A stretch of DNA of 64,000 nucleotides from Tillandsia leiboldiana (lineage: Eukaryota > Streptophyta > Magnoliopsida > Poales > Bromeliaceae): positions 12,537,024 through 12,601,023 of the forward strand of contig CM055065.1 of NCBI GenBank assembly GCA_029204045.2, in the 5' to 3' direction. Below, piece by piece: positions 45,826-56,220 of this stretch. The position numbers and the translations under genes were made by a program. Numbering within the stretch: the stretch's first letter is position 1; each line of letters begins with the position of its first letter. The notes beneath the pieces are model-generated. The model searched no databases. It saw only the letters and a program-made list of their open reading frames with translations, and was not told where the DNA came from.

Positions 45826-47847
45826 ATGAAAGAAGAATTCACCTTTGCGTACCCAAACCTTTCGAGTTTTGGTGTATGTCGGAAATGATTGAGAAGTTGA
45901 TACCTTTGTTGAAAGCGTCTTGTGTGATCCATCGCTTTTCCTTGACGTCGTCGTCCTGTTTGATGAACTACCGAGGCTTTTTCCTTTCGAATAATTTGCA
46001 TTTGATTTCCGAGGAATCACCCTTTTGGTAGTCGTTGCAAGAAGTGCTTGAGTTGAGCGTTTGGCTCCCATCTTGCAATTTTTCCTTATGTGCCCTGCAA
46101 AATTACAACGAAAACATACCTTGATGCTTGACGATTCCGAAGAGGGGGAAGAAGGTTTGTTGTCGTTATTTGTAGTCAATTCCGGTGTCGGAGGAGGAGA
46201 TACCGACTGGGGCACAAAGACTGTCCCAATCGAACTAAAATTGTCTTCAGTTCGATTGTATCCGAGGCCGAACTTGTTTGATTGACCAAGACCAAGAAGC
46301 TTATCCAACTTACTCCTTCCTGATGAAAATCGCTGCAAATCATCCTTGAGTTGGAGAATGGTCTCTGTCATTTCCAATTTTTCCCGTCGAGCCTCGCCGT
46401 TGAGCTTCAAGAAATAATTCGCTTTGTTCACCATATCTACATAATTCTTCTCGAATTGCTCATTGGACTCTTGAAGTGAAGCATTTGCTTTTATCAGATT
46501 ATCCCTTTCCACTTCAAGATCGGTCGAGAGAGAAGTTACCCTTTTTACTTCTTCTTCGAGATCCTGCAATCTCCCTCTCAACCCATTGATTTGCTTAGCC
46601 AGTTTCTTTGAATCCCTCAAAAGTCTATGGTAGGCTAGAGCAAAATCTTCACCTTCCGAATTATCCGATTCATCGTCCGTTGCAATCTTTTCAACAGTGG
46701 AGTTGGACAATGACTCGGATGTACTTGCCATTAAGCACATGAAGGGTGAAGATGTGGACGCGTGGAACGCCGTTGCGTTATCTTCTTCATCACTTGACGA
46801 TGACTCATTTGACGATGAGGTGTCATCCCAAGTGACGGCTTGCATCGCCTTCTTCTTGGACGGATTCTTATTTGGACATTCCGTTGAGATATGGCCGTAT
46901 CCTCGGCACTTGAAGCATTGGACTTGTCCTTCTGTGCTTTTCTTATCCTTAGAAAAACCCTCTTGCTTTCTTGACTTTTGGCTTGAAAAACCTTTGCCTT
47001 TCTTCCACTTTCCGGAGGATGAGGTTTTACTTGAATTACCCCTTTGGAAGTTTCGGCGAAAATTTCTTGTCAAGAGAGCAAGCTGTTTCTCAAAATCCTC
47101 CATAGATAAGTTCTCGTCATCGCCTGAGGAGGATGAATACGCGTCTTCTTCTTTTGTAGTTTTCAAAGCAAAACCTGAAGACTTAGAAGAGGATGCTTTT
47201 CCAGAAGAATAGTTAGTAGGAAATGTCATTTCATATGTTTGTAATGAACCAACTAATTCTTCTACACGGATTTCGTCCGGGTGTTTAATAGTTTCAATGG
47301 CTGTAACCTTGGATCGAAATCTTTCGGGAAGAGCTCTTAATATTTTTCTTACAACTTTAAATTCTGGAATCTTCTCTCCCAAGTTAGCACATGAGTTTAC
47401 GACGTCTTGCAATCGTGTGTAATAGTCTGTGAACGATTCATTTTCTGCCATGAAAATAGAGTCAAACTTGCTCGTAAGCATTTGCAGTTTCTGAATCTTC
47501 ACAAGGTTAGTTCCCTCATGCGTAACTTGAAGAACATCCCAGATTTCTTTCGCAGTCTCACATGCCGAGACGCGAGAGAACTCAGTTTGAGACAAAGCAT
47601 TAAATAGAGCATTAATCCCTTTGCCATTGTAAGAAGAAAAATCTATCTCTTCCTTGGTCCATTTCGACCTAGGTTTGATGGTGCGAACATCACCAATAAA
47701 TTCAGTTGGATTAGACCATCCTAATTCAATTGATTGCCACACCCGTTCGTCGATGGAAATTAAAAAGGCTTTCATCCGTACTTTCCAGTACGCATAATTT
47801 GTTCCATCGAAGAACGGAGGTCTGTTGATGTTTCCACCCTCAACCAT
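45820..47847 (-). CDS. Gag of element D, intact (675 aa)
   Basis: Uninterrupted frame starting 19 bases after the PBS. The N-terminal capsid-like domain (residues 1-230) begins MVEGGNINRPPFFDGTNYAY. CCHC knuckle 1 is at 311-324 and knuckle 2 (CFRCNFAGHIRKNC) at 578-591. Between them are acidic Ser/Asp-rich stretches and a coiled coil (about 420-510). Two knuckles separated by a coiled coil match SIRE/Maximus gag as I know it. The frame ends FFFHP where protease should follow; the next sequence is already integrase core. Its intact state suggests it could supply particles, but expression is unknown. Confidence 0.92.
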   Translation of the reverse strand: MVEGGNINRPPFFDGTNYAYWKVRMKAFLISIDERVWQSIELGWSNPTEFIGDVRTIKPRSKWTKEEIDFSSYNGKGINALFNALSQTEFSRVSACETAKEIWDVLQVTHEGTNLVKIQKLQMLTSKFDSIFMAENESFTDYYTRLQDVVNSCANLGEKIPEFKVVRKILRALPERFRSKVTAIETIKHPDEIRVEELVGSLQTYEMTFPTNYSSGKASSSKSSGFALKTTKEEDAYSSSSGDDENLSMEDFEKQLALLTRNFRRNFQRGNSSKTSSSGKWKKGKGFSSQKSRKQEGFSKDKKSTEGQVQCFKCRGYGHISTECPNKNPSKKKAMQAVTWDDTSSSNESSSSDEEDNATAFHASTSSPFMCLMASTSESLSNSTVEKIATDDESDNSEGEDFALAYHRLLRDSKKLAKQINGLRGRLQDLEEEVKRVTSLSTDLEVERDNLIKANASLQESNEQFEKNYVDMVNKANYFLKLNGEARREKLEMTETILQLKDDLQRFSSGRSKLDKLLGLGQSNKFGLGYNRTEDNFSSIGTVFVPQSVSPPPTPELTTNNDNKPSSPSSESSSIKVCFRCNFAGHIRKNCKMGAKRSTQALLATTTKRVIPRKSNANYSKGKSLGSSSNRTTTSRKSDGSHKTLSTKVSTSQSFPTYTKTRKVWVRKGEFFFHP

Positions 47848-47866
47848 TATTTACAACCCTATTCCC

Positions 47867-47878
47867 GCTCTGATACCA
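47867..47878 (-). other. Primer-binding site of element D
   Basis: Minus-strand TGGTATCAGAGC, two bases from the 5' LTR at 47881. Confidence 0.9.
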
Positions 47879-47880
47879 CT

Positions 47881-49186
47881 TGTTGGGTTATGTATAATAG
47901 GATCTAAATAGGGGAAAAAACACCTAGAGGGGGGTGAATAGGTGTAAACAATAAACACTCAAAAATCTTTGCGATATAAAACCCAATGCGGAAAAATAAA
48001 TAACACGCAAAGATTTTTACGTGGAAAACTCCAAACCGGAGTAAAAAACCACGGGACCGATAACACGGTGAAATCCACTAGAATTAAACACGTACAAGGT
48101 GATATACCGTACTCACAGACGACTCAACCTTTTCCATACGCTCCTAGTTGATCTTCTCCGCTCGCTCCACGACGCTTCTCGAATCCACGATCTGCGTCCA
48201 ACGCCGAATCCACGACGTCCGACCGAATCCACGGTCTTCACCCAGTAGCACGCTTCGAATCCACGAACGTACCTCGCTCCGAATCCACGAGAGCGGTAGC
48301 ACCTTGAATCCACAAGGCCACGCGAGTCCACGCGCCGATTTTGGGAAAATCGTTGATTTTGGGTGGTGATGATCCGCCGAATACTTAGATTAGAAATAGA
48401 TCGGAAATACCATCTAAGTATTCATTGATTTGATTCTACTCAAAATGTGAATATGAAAACCTAGAATCAAATCAATCAATATAGATGAAGAAACATAAGA
48501 TTAAATCTATTGATTTCCTTTCTTCTCTATATGTGGATCTATCTATTTCGGTCGTCTTTTTCCCTTTTTCGTGGGTTACCCTAAAAGATGAATTAAAGGG
48601 TCTATATATAGGTTAGAAACCATTAGAAGAAGATAAGAATCAAAAACTAACCTTTTCTGGAATTTTTCAGGACGACGATCCGGATCGGATTCCGGCGATC
48701 CGGATTGCAGTAGCGAGAAAGACAGTTTCCAGAAAAACAAAGGTTCGGGATCCGGATCGAAGTGCCTGATCCGGATCGTTCATACAATTCACCAAACACC
48801 AGCGTTCGGGATCCGGATTGAAATGCCTGATCCCGATCGTTCAAATAAAATGGTAAAACCAGTGTTCGGGATCCGGATCAAAGGAGGCTACTATCCGGAT
48901 TGAATTTCCGTATGAACAAACACCCTTCGGGATCCGGATTGGAAAGTCTGATCCGGATCCTGAACATATCCCATGTCCAGTTTTTGATTTTTATGCAATT
49001 AAAAATTCATCCAAGTGTTTCTACACTATAAGAAGTATTCGGATCACCAAAAATAATTAGTTAAACATACCTGATCCTTTTGAATTCTTCTTTCTTGAGA
49101 TTGAGTTAACTGATCCAACTTTCTTCATCTTCAATCTTCAGGACTTAACCGAATTCACGAAATACGCCAACTCAAATTCCGTAACA
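47881..49186 (-). repeat. 5' LTR of copia element D
   Basis: 1306 bp. The hairpin array at 48173-48334 has seven units (loops start at 48182, 48207, 48226, 48258, 48282, 48307, 48325 on the plus strand). GATCCGGATC pairs lie at 48677-48959. CGGGC follows at 49187-49191. Confidence 0.95.
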
Positions 49187-49191
49187 CGGGC

Positions 49192-50470
49192 ACTATAGCA
49201 AGCCCTTTTTTGGGCTATTTAAGGGCCTGAAATGCCTTCTTTTCCCCCCATTTTTCTCTTTTGCTCCATCCTAAAATTTTGGGAGCATGAGGGAAAAATC
49301 GTGGGGGAGTTTTGGAGTGCCGCGAGCGCGCAGTTTGTGCCGTGGAGCGCACCGTTTGTGTCGTGGAGCGCGCGCGAGGTGTTCCAAGGAGCCGAGCGGG
49401 TGTGCGTGCGCAAGTTTGTTGGCGCACCGGCGTTAAGGTAGGTTTCGCCTCGTGTTTTGCTGTGTTTTTTGGCACAGTTCTTAGATTTTGCTTTTGGAGT
49501 TTTAGTCTTTGAACTCTGTGCCCTGGTCCTTGTCAGGGACCGTTGTTGGTGGTGCCGTTTGTCGCGCAGTTTTATCGCCGGACTTTTCGGGGTGTACCGT
49601 TTGCGCGTGGCGAGCGCCGTTGCGCTTTCTGTTTTGAAAGAGAGCGTGTTGCTCCGGGAGCCCAATTGCAAGTGTCTACAAGCAATTGGTGGCAAACCGA
49701 GGTGAGTTGGATTTTCCTCCAAGTCTGCGGACTTCCTTCTAATTCTAGTGTTGTAGATTTCAGCATGCTAGAATAGAGTTATTGGACTTTGACTAGCACC
49801 CTATCATATAATTGCATGTATTCAACCAGACTACCAAAAAACTGTCACTTGGGTTAGGTTCTTTTATGTTCTAGTTTCCATATCTTGCATTCATTTTTTC
49901 TGGACATAGAGTGTTTCCTCGCCCGGGTAGTGGGCCAAAGAGTCGGGATAGTGTAGGATGCATGTTGCACTCGTGCCTGTAGGCCGAGTGGAGTCTGGTA
50001 GCTGTGTCTAGTGTTGTGCTAGTGTTGGGAGCCGTTGGGTAAACGGTGGTCCTGGGTTGTCGTGTATTTTTTGACCAGTGTCATTAGCACTGTGTTTGTA
50101 GTAGTGTTGAGTTGATGCTAGTAGGACCTTGAATTCGGACTGTTTTTGGACACACATAATTTCGGTAAACAAAGGTTTCCCTTCCGAATTTCGAAGGGTC
50201 GTCGGAGCCTGTTTTAGTTTGATAGGGTGAAGGCATTAGCCGGGAGCCGTTTGGGGACGGTGGTACCGAGCCGTTGAATGTTTTCGACAGATGCGTTTAG
50301 TGTTGTGTGTTGTACATTGTCGATCTGATTGATCGTGGATTGGACTATAGCCTGCATGAGCCATATTGAGCTCGACAGAGATGCGCAGATACTTTTCTCG
50401 GTGGGGTCGCATCTCTCGAGTGCCTCTCCGGAGCTAGGCCAGTTACTTATCTTTCGCAGCTTGTCGACAT
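49192..50470 (+). mobile_element. Gypsy LTR H1, segment 3
   Basis: H1 resumes after element D with a TATTTAAG box (49216-49223), a leader region and a downstream part that aligns with H2 near 52800 (TCTCGAGTGCC, CCGGAG). It is cut at 50471 by H2, which begins TGTAGGGCCCC. The rest of H1 is not in the window. The small ORFs here are not recognised as proteins. Confidence 0.7.
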
Positions 50471-50799
50471 TGTAGGGCCCCAAAACCCCATGTAGCTTTT
50501 TCCCGTGAATCCACTTTGTGAAACACCTATCATTGGTGTGTTTGGCCCATAGTGCATCAAAGGGGTGCCACAGATGGACCCAGTGAGGTATCCAGAGCTG
50601 GATTGGCTTTCGGCTGCTTTTACAGAATTTTAGAAAGGGTTTTGAGCCAAACAGAGGTTGGATTTGGATTCAGCACGGAAAAACGCTTGAAAACGGCTAT
50701 TTGCTTGTTTGTTTCTGAGTCCGGATGCCCAAAAACGGACTCCCGAAAGTTTATAGTGGTTTCTGGTGCATGGGGGGGGACCGTAGACCGCTGGATTAC

Positions 50800-51217
50800 C
50801 ACGTGGCGGCCTGTTATTGGCCGGTTTACAGTGCGCGGTCCACAGAGCAGCGCCGGGTGGCACATGGACCCGGCGCGGTGACACGTGGCGCCCCAGGAGT
50901 GGCCGGCGCGCGATGCGCGGTCCACGGAACCCTGCGCGGGTGCATAGACCGGGCGCGGGGGCACGTGGCAGCAGGTGATTGGCGGGCTCATGCGGCGCGG
51001 TCCACGGAGGTGCACGCCGGCGCCTCGGGATGCGTGCATGCGTGGGGGGCAGGCGGCGCGGCCGGCGAGGAGCACGTGGGCGCGGTCGGCGGGTCGCGCG
51101 GGCGGGCCACGTGGCACCCAGCCATTCGCGGGCGCCACCCACCCGCGTTGACGGGGGCGCGACACGTGGCGGCGTCCGAAGGGCCTTGCACTTGCTGTTC
51201 CCTGTTTGGGACACGTG
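50800..51217 (+). promoter_or_regulatory. Cluster of seven G-boxes in LTR H2
   Basis: CACGTG starts at 50800, 50882, 50962, 51073, 51108, 51163 and 51212, several as CACGTGGC, all within 540 bp upstream of the TATA box. ATTGG (inverted CCAAT) sequences lie between some. G-boxes are known bZIP/bHLH sites in plants; use here is inferred. Confidence 0.6.
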
Positions 51218-51332
51218 TCAAGTGCTGGCAGTTTCGGGCGCTGGTCGGACGGGGCGTTGGGTGCGACTATTGGATTCGGGCGCCCGAAAAAGTGCGCCCG
51301 AATCCAACAGATTGTGCTTTTGGGCATGGGCC

Positions 51333-51340
51333 TATAAATA
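51333..51340 (+). promoter_or_regulatory. TATA box of LTR H2
   Basis: TATAAATA inside GGGCCTATAAATAGGCC, the same context as in LTR B on the minus strand. Confidence 0.75.
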
Positions 51341-53684
51341 GGCCACTTGGGCCTTCTTTTATGCGCTTTTTTGGGCTGTTTCGCAGGGAGAGCCCTATAA
51401 GGAATTTCTTTCTTTTTTAGTGCTGCATCTTGTGGAGAAGTTCCAGATTTTTTTGGAGCACGCTACTTCGACGTCTTCTGCGATTCGGCGCACTGCGACG
51501 CACCTTCCTTGTTAGCCTTTTTCGTCGCGTTTCGGTCTGAGGACTCCCCTGCGCTATCCCGAAGGAATTTTCGGGTGATTCTTGCTCCCACGTTTTCACG
51601 ACAGGTAGGGCTACGACTTTTGTATTTTTAGCTTCTCCGCATTTCGAGGTTTTTTTGGGCTTTTCGGATCATTTATGTGACCCCATTTTTTGTGATTGAA
51701 TTTGGATAGCACCGGGGTTTTTGTGGGTTTTCTCTGCACCCGAGAGTCGGAACAAGGAGTGCAAGTACTCGATTTACATCTACGCGTCGCAAGGAACATC
51801 GTCGTAATTTTTCTAGATTTTTTTGAGGTTGCTCCGAAGGTAAAAATTATACTTTTTCTGGACAAAGTAGTGCAGACTTTTGATCATTGGAAGTTTCGCG
51901 TGTACCGCAATGATTAATTTGTATCTTGGCCTCTAGTTGTCGGATCGGGATGAGTAATTACTCGTTTTTCATCTACTCGTCGCAAGGATCGCAACGGTGA
52001 TTTTTTCAGATTTTTCTGAGGACTGTACTGAGGTGAATTTTCTCGTTTTCCGTGCTGTTTTGTAAACAGTAATTACTGTTGTGAAAGTTATTCATTTATC
52101 CCGTGTGCGATCTATTTTTGTTGTAGTTCTCGCATTTTGGAGGTTTGCGGGGATTGAGGATCTTGGACAGCGAGGAGTCTCTTATTGTTGTGGTTTATGC
52201 TTTGCGAGGTGGGTAGTTGTTGTGGACCTCATCTTTGATTTACTCACTAGGGATATTAGAGTGATCCCCTTTGTCGAATGCCGATTAGTATATCGTGGTT
52301 TATATGCATGCTCTAATCTATGTATGAACAATGGGAATTGTCTTTCTTTTATCATCATGAGGACATATGCATGCTTGTATTGACATCTAGTTAGGCCACC
52401 TTTTTCTGCTACACTATCATTGGAATTTGACTTAGGAGAAACCATGTTGGCACCTCTTCTCCTTTTATTGAGATACCTGTGGTAATGCTCGGGTTGAGCA
52501 GGGTTGTAGGATAGTGTAGCCGGGTCTATTGAGTGGATTTGTCATACCAGATTGTGGGTTATGGGGTATTGCGGCGACCGCGGACATTGGGCGGTTGACC
52601 GGACGTTTACTTGTGCATCAGATTGGGGGATCGAATTTCTCTGGTGGATGGAGTTTCCCACTTATTGAGTATTATTACATTTGATTGGGGGATCGGGTTA
52701 TCTTTAGTGGAGGGGTTTTCCCACTTCAATCAGAGTCGTGATCCTGTCCTGCTATATCGTGATACTTGTTACAGTGATACTTGTTACAGTGACATTTTAC
52801 TCGTGTGGGTCGCTCCCCTCGAGTGCCACTCCGGAGTGTGCGACAGTACCGGACAGTAGTCGGTCTGTTACTTATTTTGGGTGCGACCGTACCGGGCAGT
52901 AGTCGGTCTGTTTTCTATTTTGGGATGCGACCATACCTGTCAGTAGTCGGTCAGTATTCCCGCAGATGAGTTCGACAGCAGAGCAGGCAGTGCCAATTTT
53001 TTACGGGTCATTAGATTGGGTTTATACAGTCAGGCACATTCACTGATGCATTCTTATAGTTACATCTTTCTGGCTCTGCATTTAGAGGCATCATAGTGGT
53101 AGCTTCATTTTCTTATCAGCAGCACTGTTTACAGCTTACCACCTCTCCTTTCCTTTTTGCCTCTGGTAGACCTAGTGGGCACGTCTGAGTTGAGGCTTAA
53201 CCCACTAGGGGAGGCTACTATTTTTATAGTAGTTCTCACCCCCATCGTTTTTTTTTTCTTTTTTCTCCCTTTGTTTTGCAGAGTCCTTAGTGGGAGTTGC
53301 TGGGCCGTCAGCATCGGATCGAGGTAAGAGGATAGCGGACTAGATAGAGTGTCCACCCGTCAGTATGCTAGCTGGACTTTTGATGTACCCTTATCTTCTC
53401 AGACAGTTTTATTGTACTTTATTTTTGGGTCTGGCTTTAGCCAGCTGGTTGTATATTTGTGGTGAGTTGGGAGAGATACTTGTATTTATTTACTGTTGTT
53501 CTTTACTTTATTTCAAGCTTCAGTCTGAGATGTTGTAGTTTTAGTTCAGCTCTGATTTTATGCTCTTTTATTATTATCTCTTATATCTGAGCAGGTTACT
53601 AGCGCTTCATGTACGCAGGAAATACCGTGTGCATGGCAGATCTGTAGACGGGCCCGGGTTCTGGTTTACACCCGGGGCGTGACA

Positions 53685-53782
53685 GATTAGGTGGTATCAG
53701 AGCTTAGGGATAGGTCAGTTGGGACATAGGAAACCCTAGGCTTTTGGCGGACCCTAGGATGATAGGGCTAGAGTGGCGTGAT
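53685..53782 (+). other. H2 primer-binding site and start of internal region
   Basis: GATTAGG then TGGTATCAGAGC at 53692-53703, the tRNA-Met PBS. About 80 further bases of leader follow before LTR G1 interrupts at 53783, so no H2 gag is visible. Confidence 0.8.
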
Positions 53783-56002
53783 TGTAATGATCTGACCCTT
53801 TTGGTGTTATTTTAACTCTTGTTATGTAGTGTTAACGGTAGGAGCCCTCCTTTTTGATCTTTGGGATGTTGTGTTTTTGGTACGTGTGTTATTTTTCATG
53901 AAACAGGCACGAAAAATGATGAACGGCAGTGCGATCGGATTAGAAATCCGACTCACGGACCTCCCGTAATAGGGATTTAAAACTCTAAGTGACCTCCGAA
54001 CGCATCGAAAATCGTGCATCGTGATTCGCACGATTTTCGAGGGGGGTTTGAACCTGGCCTTTTGGGGCCTAGGGTTTTGTGGGTATATTTTATAGCAACC
54101 CTCTGGGTCCGGTTTAGGATCGTCTCTTTTAAGAACGAGAGCGGGGGAAAAAGGGGTTCTCAAATGTTCGAACTTTTTTGAAAAGAGAAAGAATGAGAGA
54201 AAGGGGGGAAAATTCCAGCCCTCGCAGATCGTCGTGACCGGAGACGAAAGGGAAGATCCATCTTCCTCCTCTTCGCAAAACCAAGGTGAGCGACGGGATT
54301 CCTCTCCTTTTCCCTCTCTTTGTCTCTTCGTTGTTGTCGGGGGATCGGCTGCCGCCGCCGCCGCTGCCGCCGCCGTCGCTGCTGTTGCCCGCGCGGAGCG
54401 TCGCGTCGCGCTGCTGCTGCCGCGCGGGGCCCTTGCCCGCGAAGAGAGCCGCGCCGCGCTGCTGCCGCCGCGCGGGGCCCTTGCCCGCGCGGAGCGCCGC
54501 GCCGCGTTGCTGCCGCCGCGCGGGGCCCTTGCCCGTGCGGAGACCCGCGTCGCGCTGCTGCCGCCCGCATGGGGCCCTTTCCCGCGCGGAGCGCCGCGCC
54601 GCGCTGCTGTTGCCCGCGCGGGGCCCTTGCCCGCGCAGAGCGTGGCTCCGCGCTACTGCTGCCGCGCAGGGCACCGAGTCGCGCCGCGCCGTGCCGCGCC
54701 TCGCGCGCCGCCGCAGCCCAAAAAGGGGTTTTTGCCACGCGGAGCGCCGTACCGCACCGCGCCACTGCCGCGGCGCCGCCACTCCCCAAATGTTTCTGTC
54801 TCGGTCTCACTCGGGTAACTCAGGTCTTTTGGGTATCGCTTCTACAAACAAGTTTTGGTCTTAACTGTTATCCTCCTTTTTCGGGACTCCGTAGGTTTGG
54901 GTGCCATTCGAGATCAAGGGTTGCCGTTGGGCGAGTCGGCCGACACGATAAGGTGGGTACCCCCCCCCCCCCTCCGTCACTTCAGGAATGTGATAAAAGA
55001 AATTATGAATTATCATGAATAAAGCAACACTTATATTGTGATCGTGTCTAACCCCTTTTTTACATAAGCATGTTTATTACTAATATCTCTAGCGACTGTG
55101 GATCGCTCTGGTTTATGAAACACACAATTATCACCTTATGAGCCCAAGGTTGCTTGCACGCACACCGGCGGTTTGGCCACCACACTGGTGTATTTTTCCG
55201 GAAAGATGGCACGTTGTCCCGTGTACCCCATGACTAGTGATGATGGGGACCTCTCACGGCTGCTCAGGGATTGCACGAGCGCCGTGGAGGGGTATAAGCA
55301 ATCATGAGAGGCAGGTGCACTCGTTTAATTGTTACAGGGGTGCTGTGGAATCTCGAGTGGAAAGCTTGGAATCCTCGAGTGTTTTCGGTTTGCAAGAATT
55401 TAAATTCGTACTTGAACATCTCATTCATGTTACATCTAATCCTGTTACTAGTAGTGTTGCTGACTTCCCATTATTTTGACAGGTCAGGGGAGGGGTACGG
55501 AACGTGGGTGAGGCCGCAACGCGAGAGTTCCGTTAATATCGCATTAATTGATGCTCCATCTATTTTCTATTTGTTTCCGCTTTATAACTGGATTTGTGTG
55601 TGGGTGGCTTGTAACTGTGTGTGGATTGTGACTGTGTGAATTGTGGCCGATGGATGTTCGAACTTCTGCTTGCCCCGGTTGGGACTGTTCATCTTGCAAA
55701 TAAAAAATCAAATGGTTGCGAAAAAGATTTCGAAAACAATGGGTGTCGGGTGGGCACCGTTTTACAAACCCTTGGATTTATCCTTTCAAAACACCGGTGG
55801 CCATTCTAAGTAATTCATTTCTCTCTCCTTCTAGTGTGTTTGATTACTGTGGTTATAGTGTATGTCGGAATTGCTACGCCGCGCGCATACAAGAGGGGCC
55901 CGTCGATGTGAGGGGTCGCATTTGTATGTGAGGCGGGTCTGGCACGGACCGGGGAATGCTGCGCCTTTAAAAAAAAAAAAAATAGGACCCCAGGGCGTGA
56001 CA
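53783..56002 (+). mobile_element. 5' LTR of gypsy element G1 (2.2 kb)
   Basis: Starts TGTAATGATCTGACCC, like G2 at 58286 (TGTAATAATTAACCC), and ends CAGGGCGTGACA at 56002 before a PBS. Shared blocks with G2 and LTR1/2 include CGATCGGATTAGAAATCCGA-type text near 53935, a GACTTCCCA...TGACAGG block near 55466, a GGGTG-loop hairpin (55742-55758) and the U5 hairpin (about 55880-55944). A GC-rich minisatellite lies at 54420-54640. Confidence 0.85.
54420..54640 (+). repeat. GC-rich 48-49 bp minisatellite in LTR G1
   Basis: Five copies, with the core GGGGCCCTTGCCCGCG (with changes) starting at 54426, 54474, 54522, 54571 and 54620. The first two intervals are multiples of three, which creates long fortuitous ORFs on both strands. 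Confidence 0.85.
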
Positions 56003-56220
56003 GATTATATGGTATCAGAGAACAAAAGCACCTTAACAACAGTGGTTGGTGATGGACATCCACACAGAGTTTAATGTCACTAACTGTTGAACAACGAGAT
56101 AGCCGGAGAGTAGACGCGGAGAGTGTGAGTGTCCGAGAGAGGGGAAAAAGAGTCCCGGTCTAACCATAGGTGCTAGACGTCGTAACTCTAGAGTTTAACT
56201 TGGGTTCTTTGTATGTAGAG
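56003..56220 (+). other. G1 primer-binding site and gag leader
   Basis: GATTATA then TGGTATCAGAG at 56010-56020, the tRNA-Met PBS, followed by about 200 bp of non-coding leader to the gag start. Confidence 0.8.

Larger units (their letters stand above)
8678..49186 (-). mobile_element. Copia element D (SIRE/Maximus-like), complete but split by nested C
   Basis: A minus-strand element with two 1306-bp LTRs (8678-9983 and 47881-49186) flanked by CGGGC. Inside are PBS 47867-47878, gag, pol remnants and an env-like pseudogene. Removing element C (13310-42820) and one TACAT leaves about 11.0 kb, typical of SIRE-like elements. The LTRs differ at about 20 positions by eye (near 1.5 percent). The outermost TG of the left LTR has become TA. 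Pol lacks protease and the zinc domain of integrase, so the copy was probably mobilised in trans. Confidence 0.93.
50471..53684 (+). mobile_element. 5' LTR of gypsy element H2 (3.2 kb)
   Basis: TGTAGGGCCCC...GGGGCGTGACA, followed by a tRNA-Met PBS, so this is a 5' LTR rather than a solo one. Its last 70 bp match the 15119 solo LTR end. U3 holds seven CACGTG boxes (50800-51217), a CGGGCGCCCG palindrome (near 51280) and a TATA box at 51333. The long transcribed part contains a repeated TCGTCGCAAGGA-like block (51783 and 51970). The ORFs on both strands at 50620-51420 are GC-rich artefacts. Confidence 0.85.

Noticed and set aside
54129..55018. Ala/Arg-rich ORFs of about 200 codons
   Set aside because: They are translations of a 48-49 bp minisatellite in LTR G1, open in several frames on both strands.
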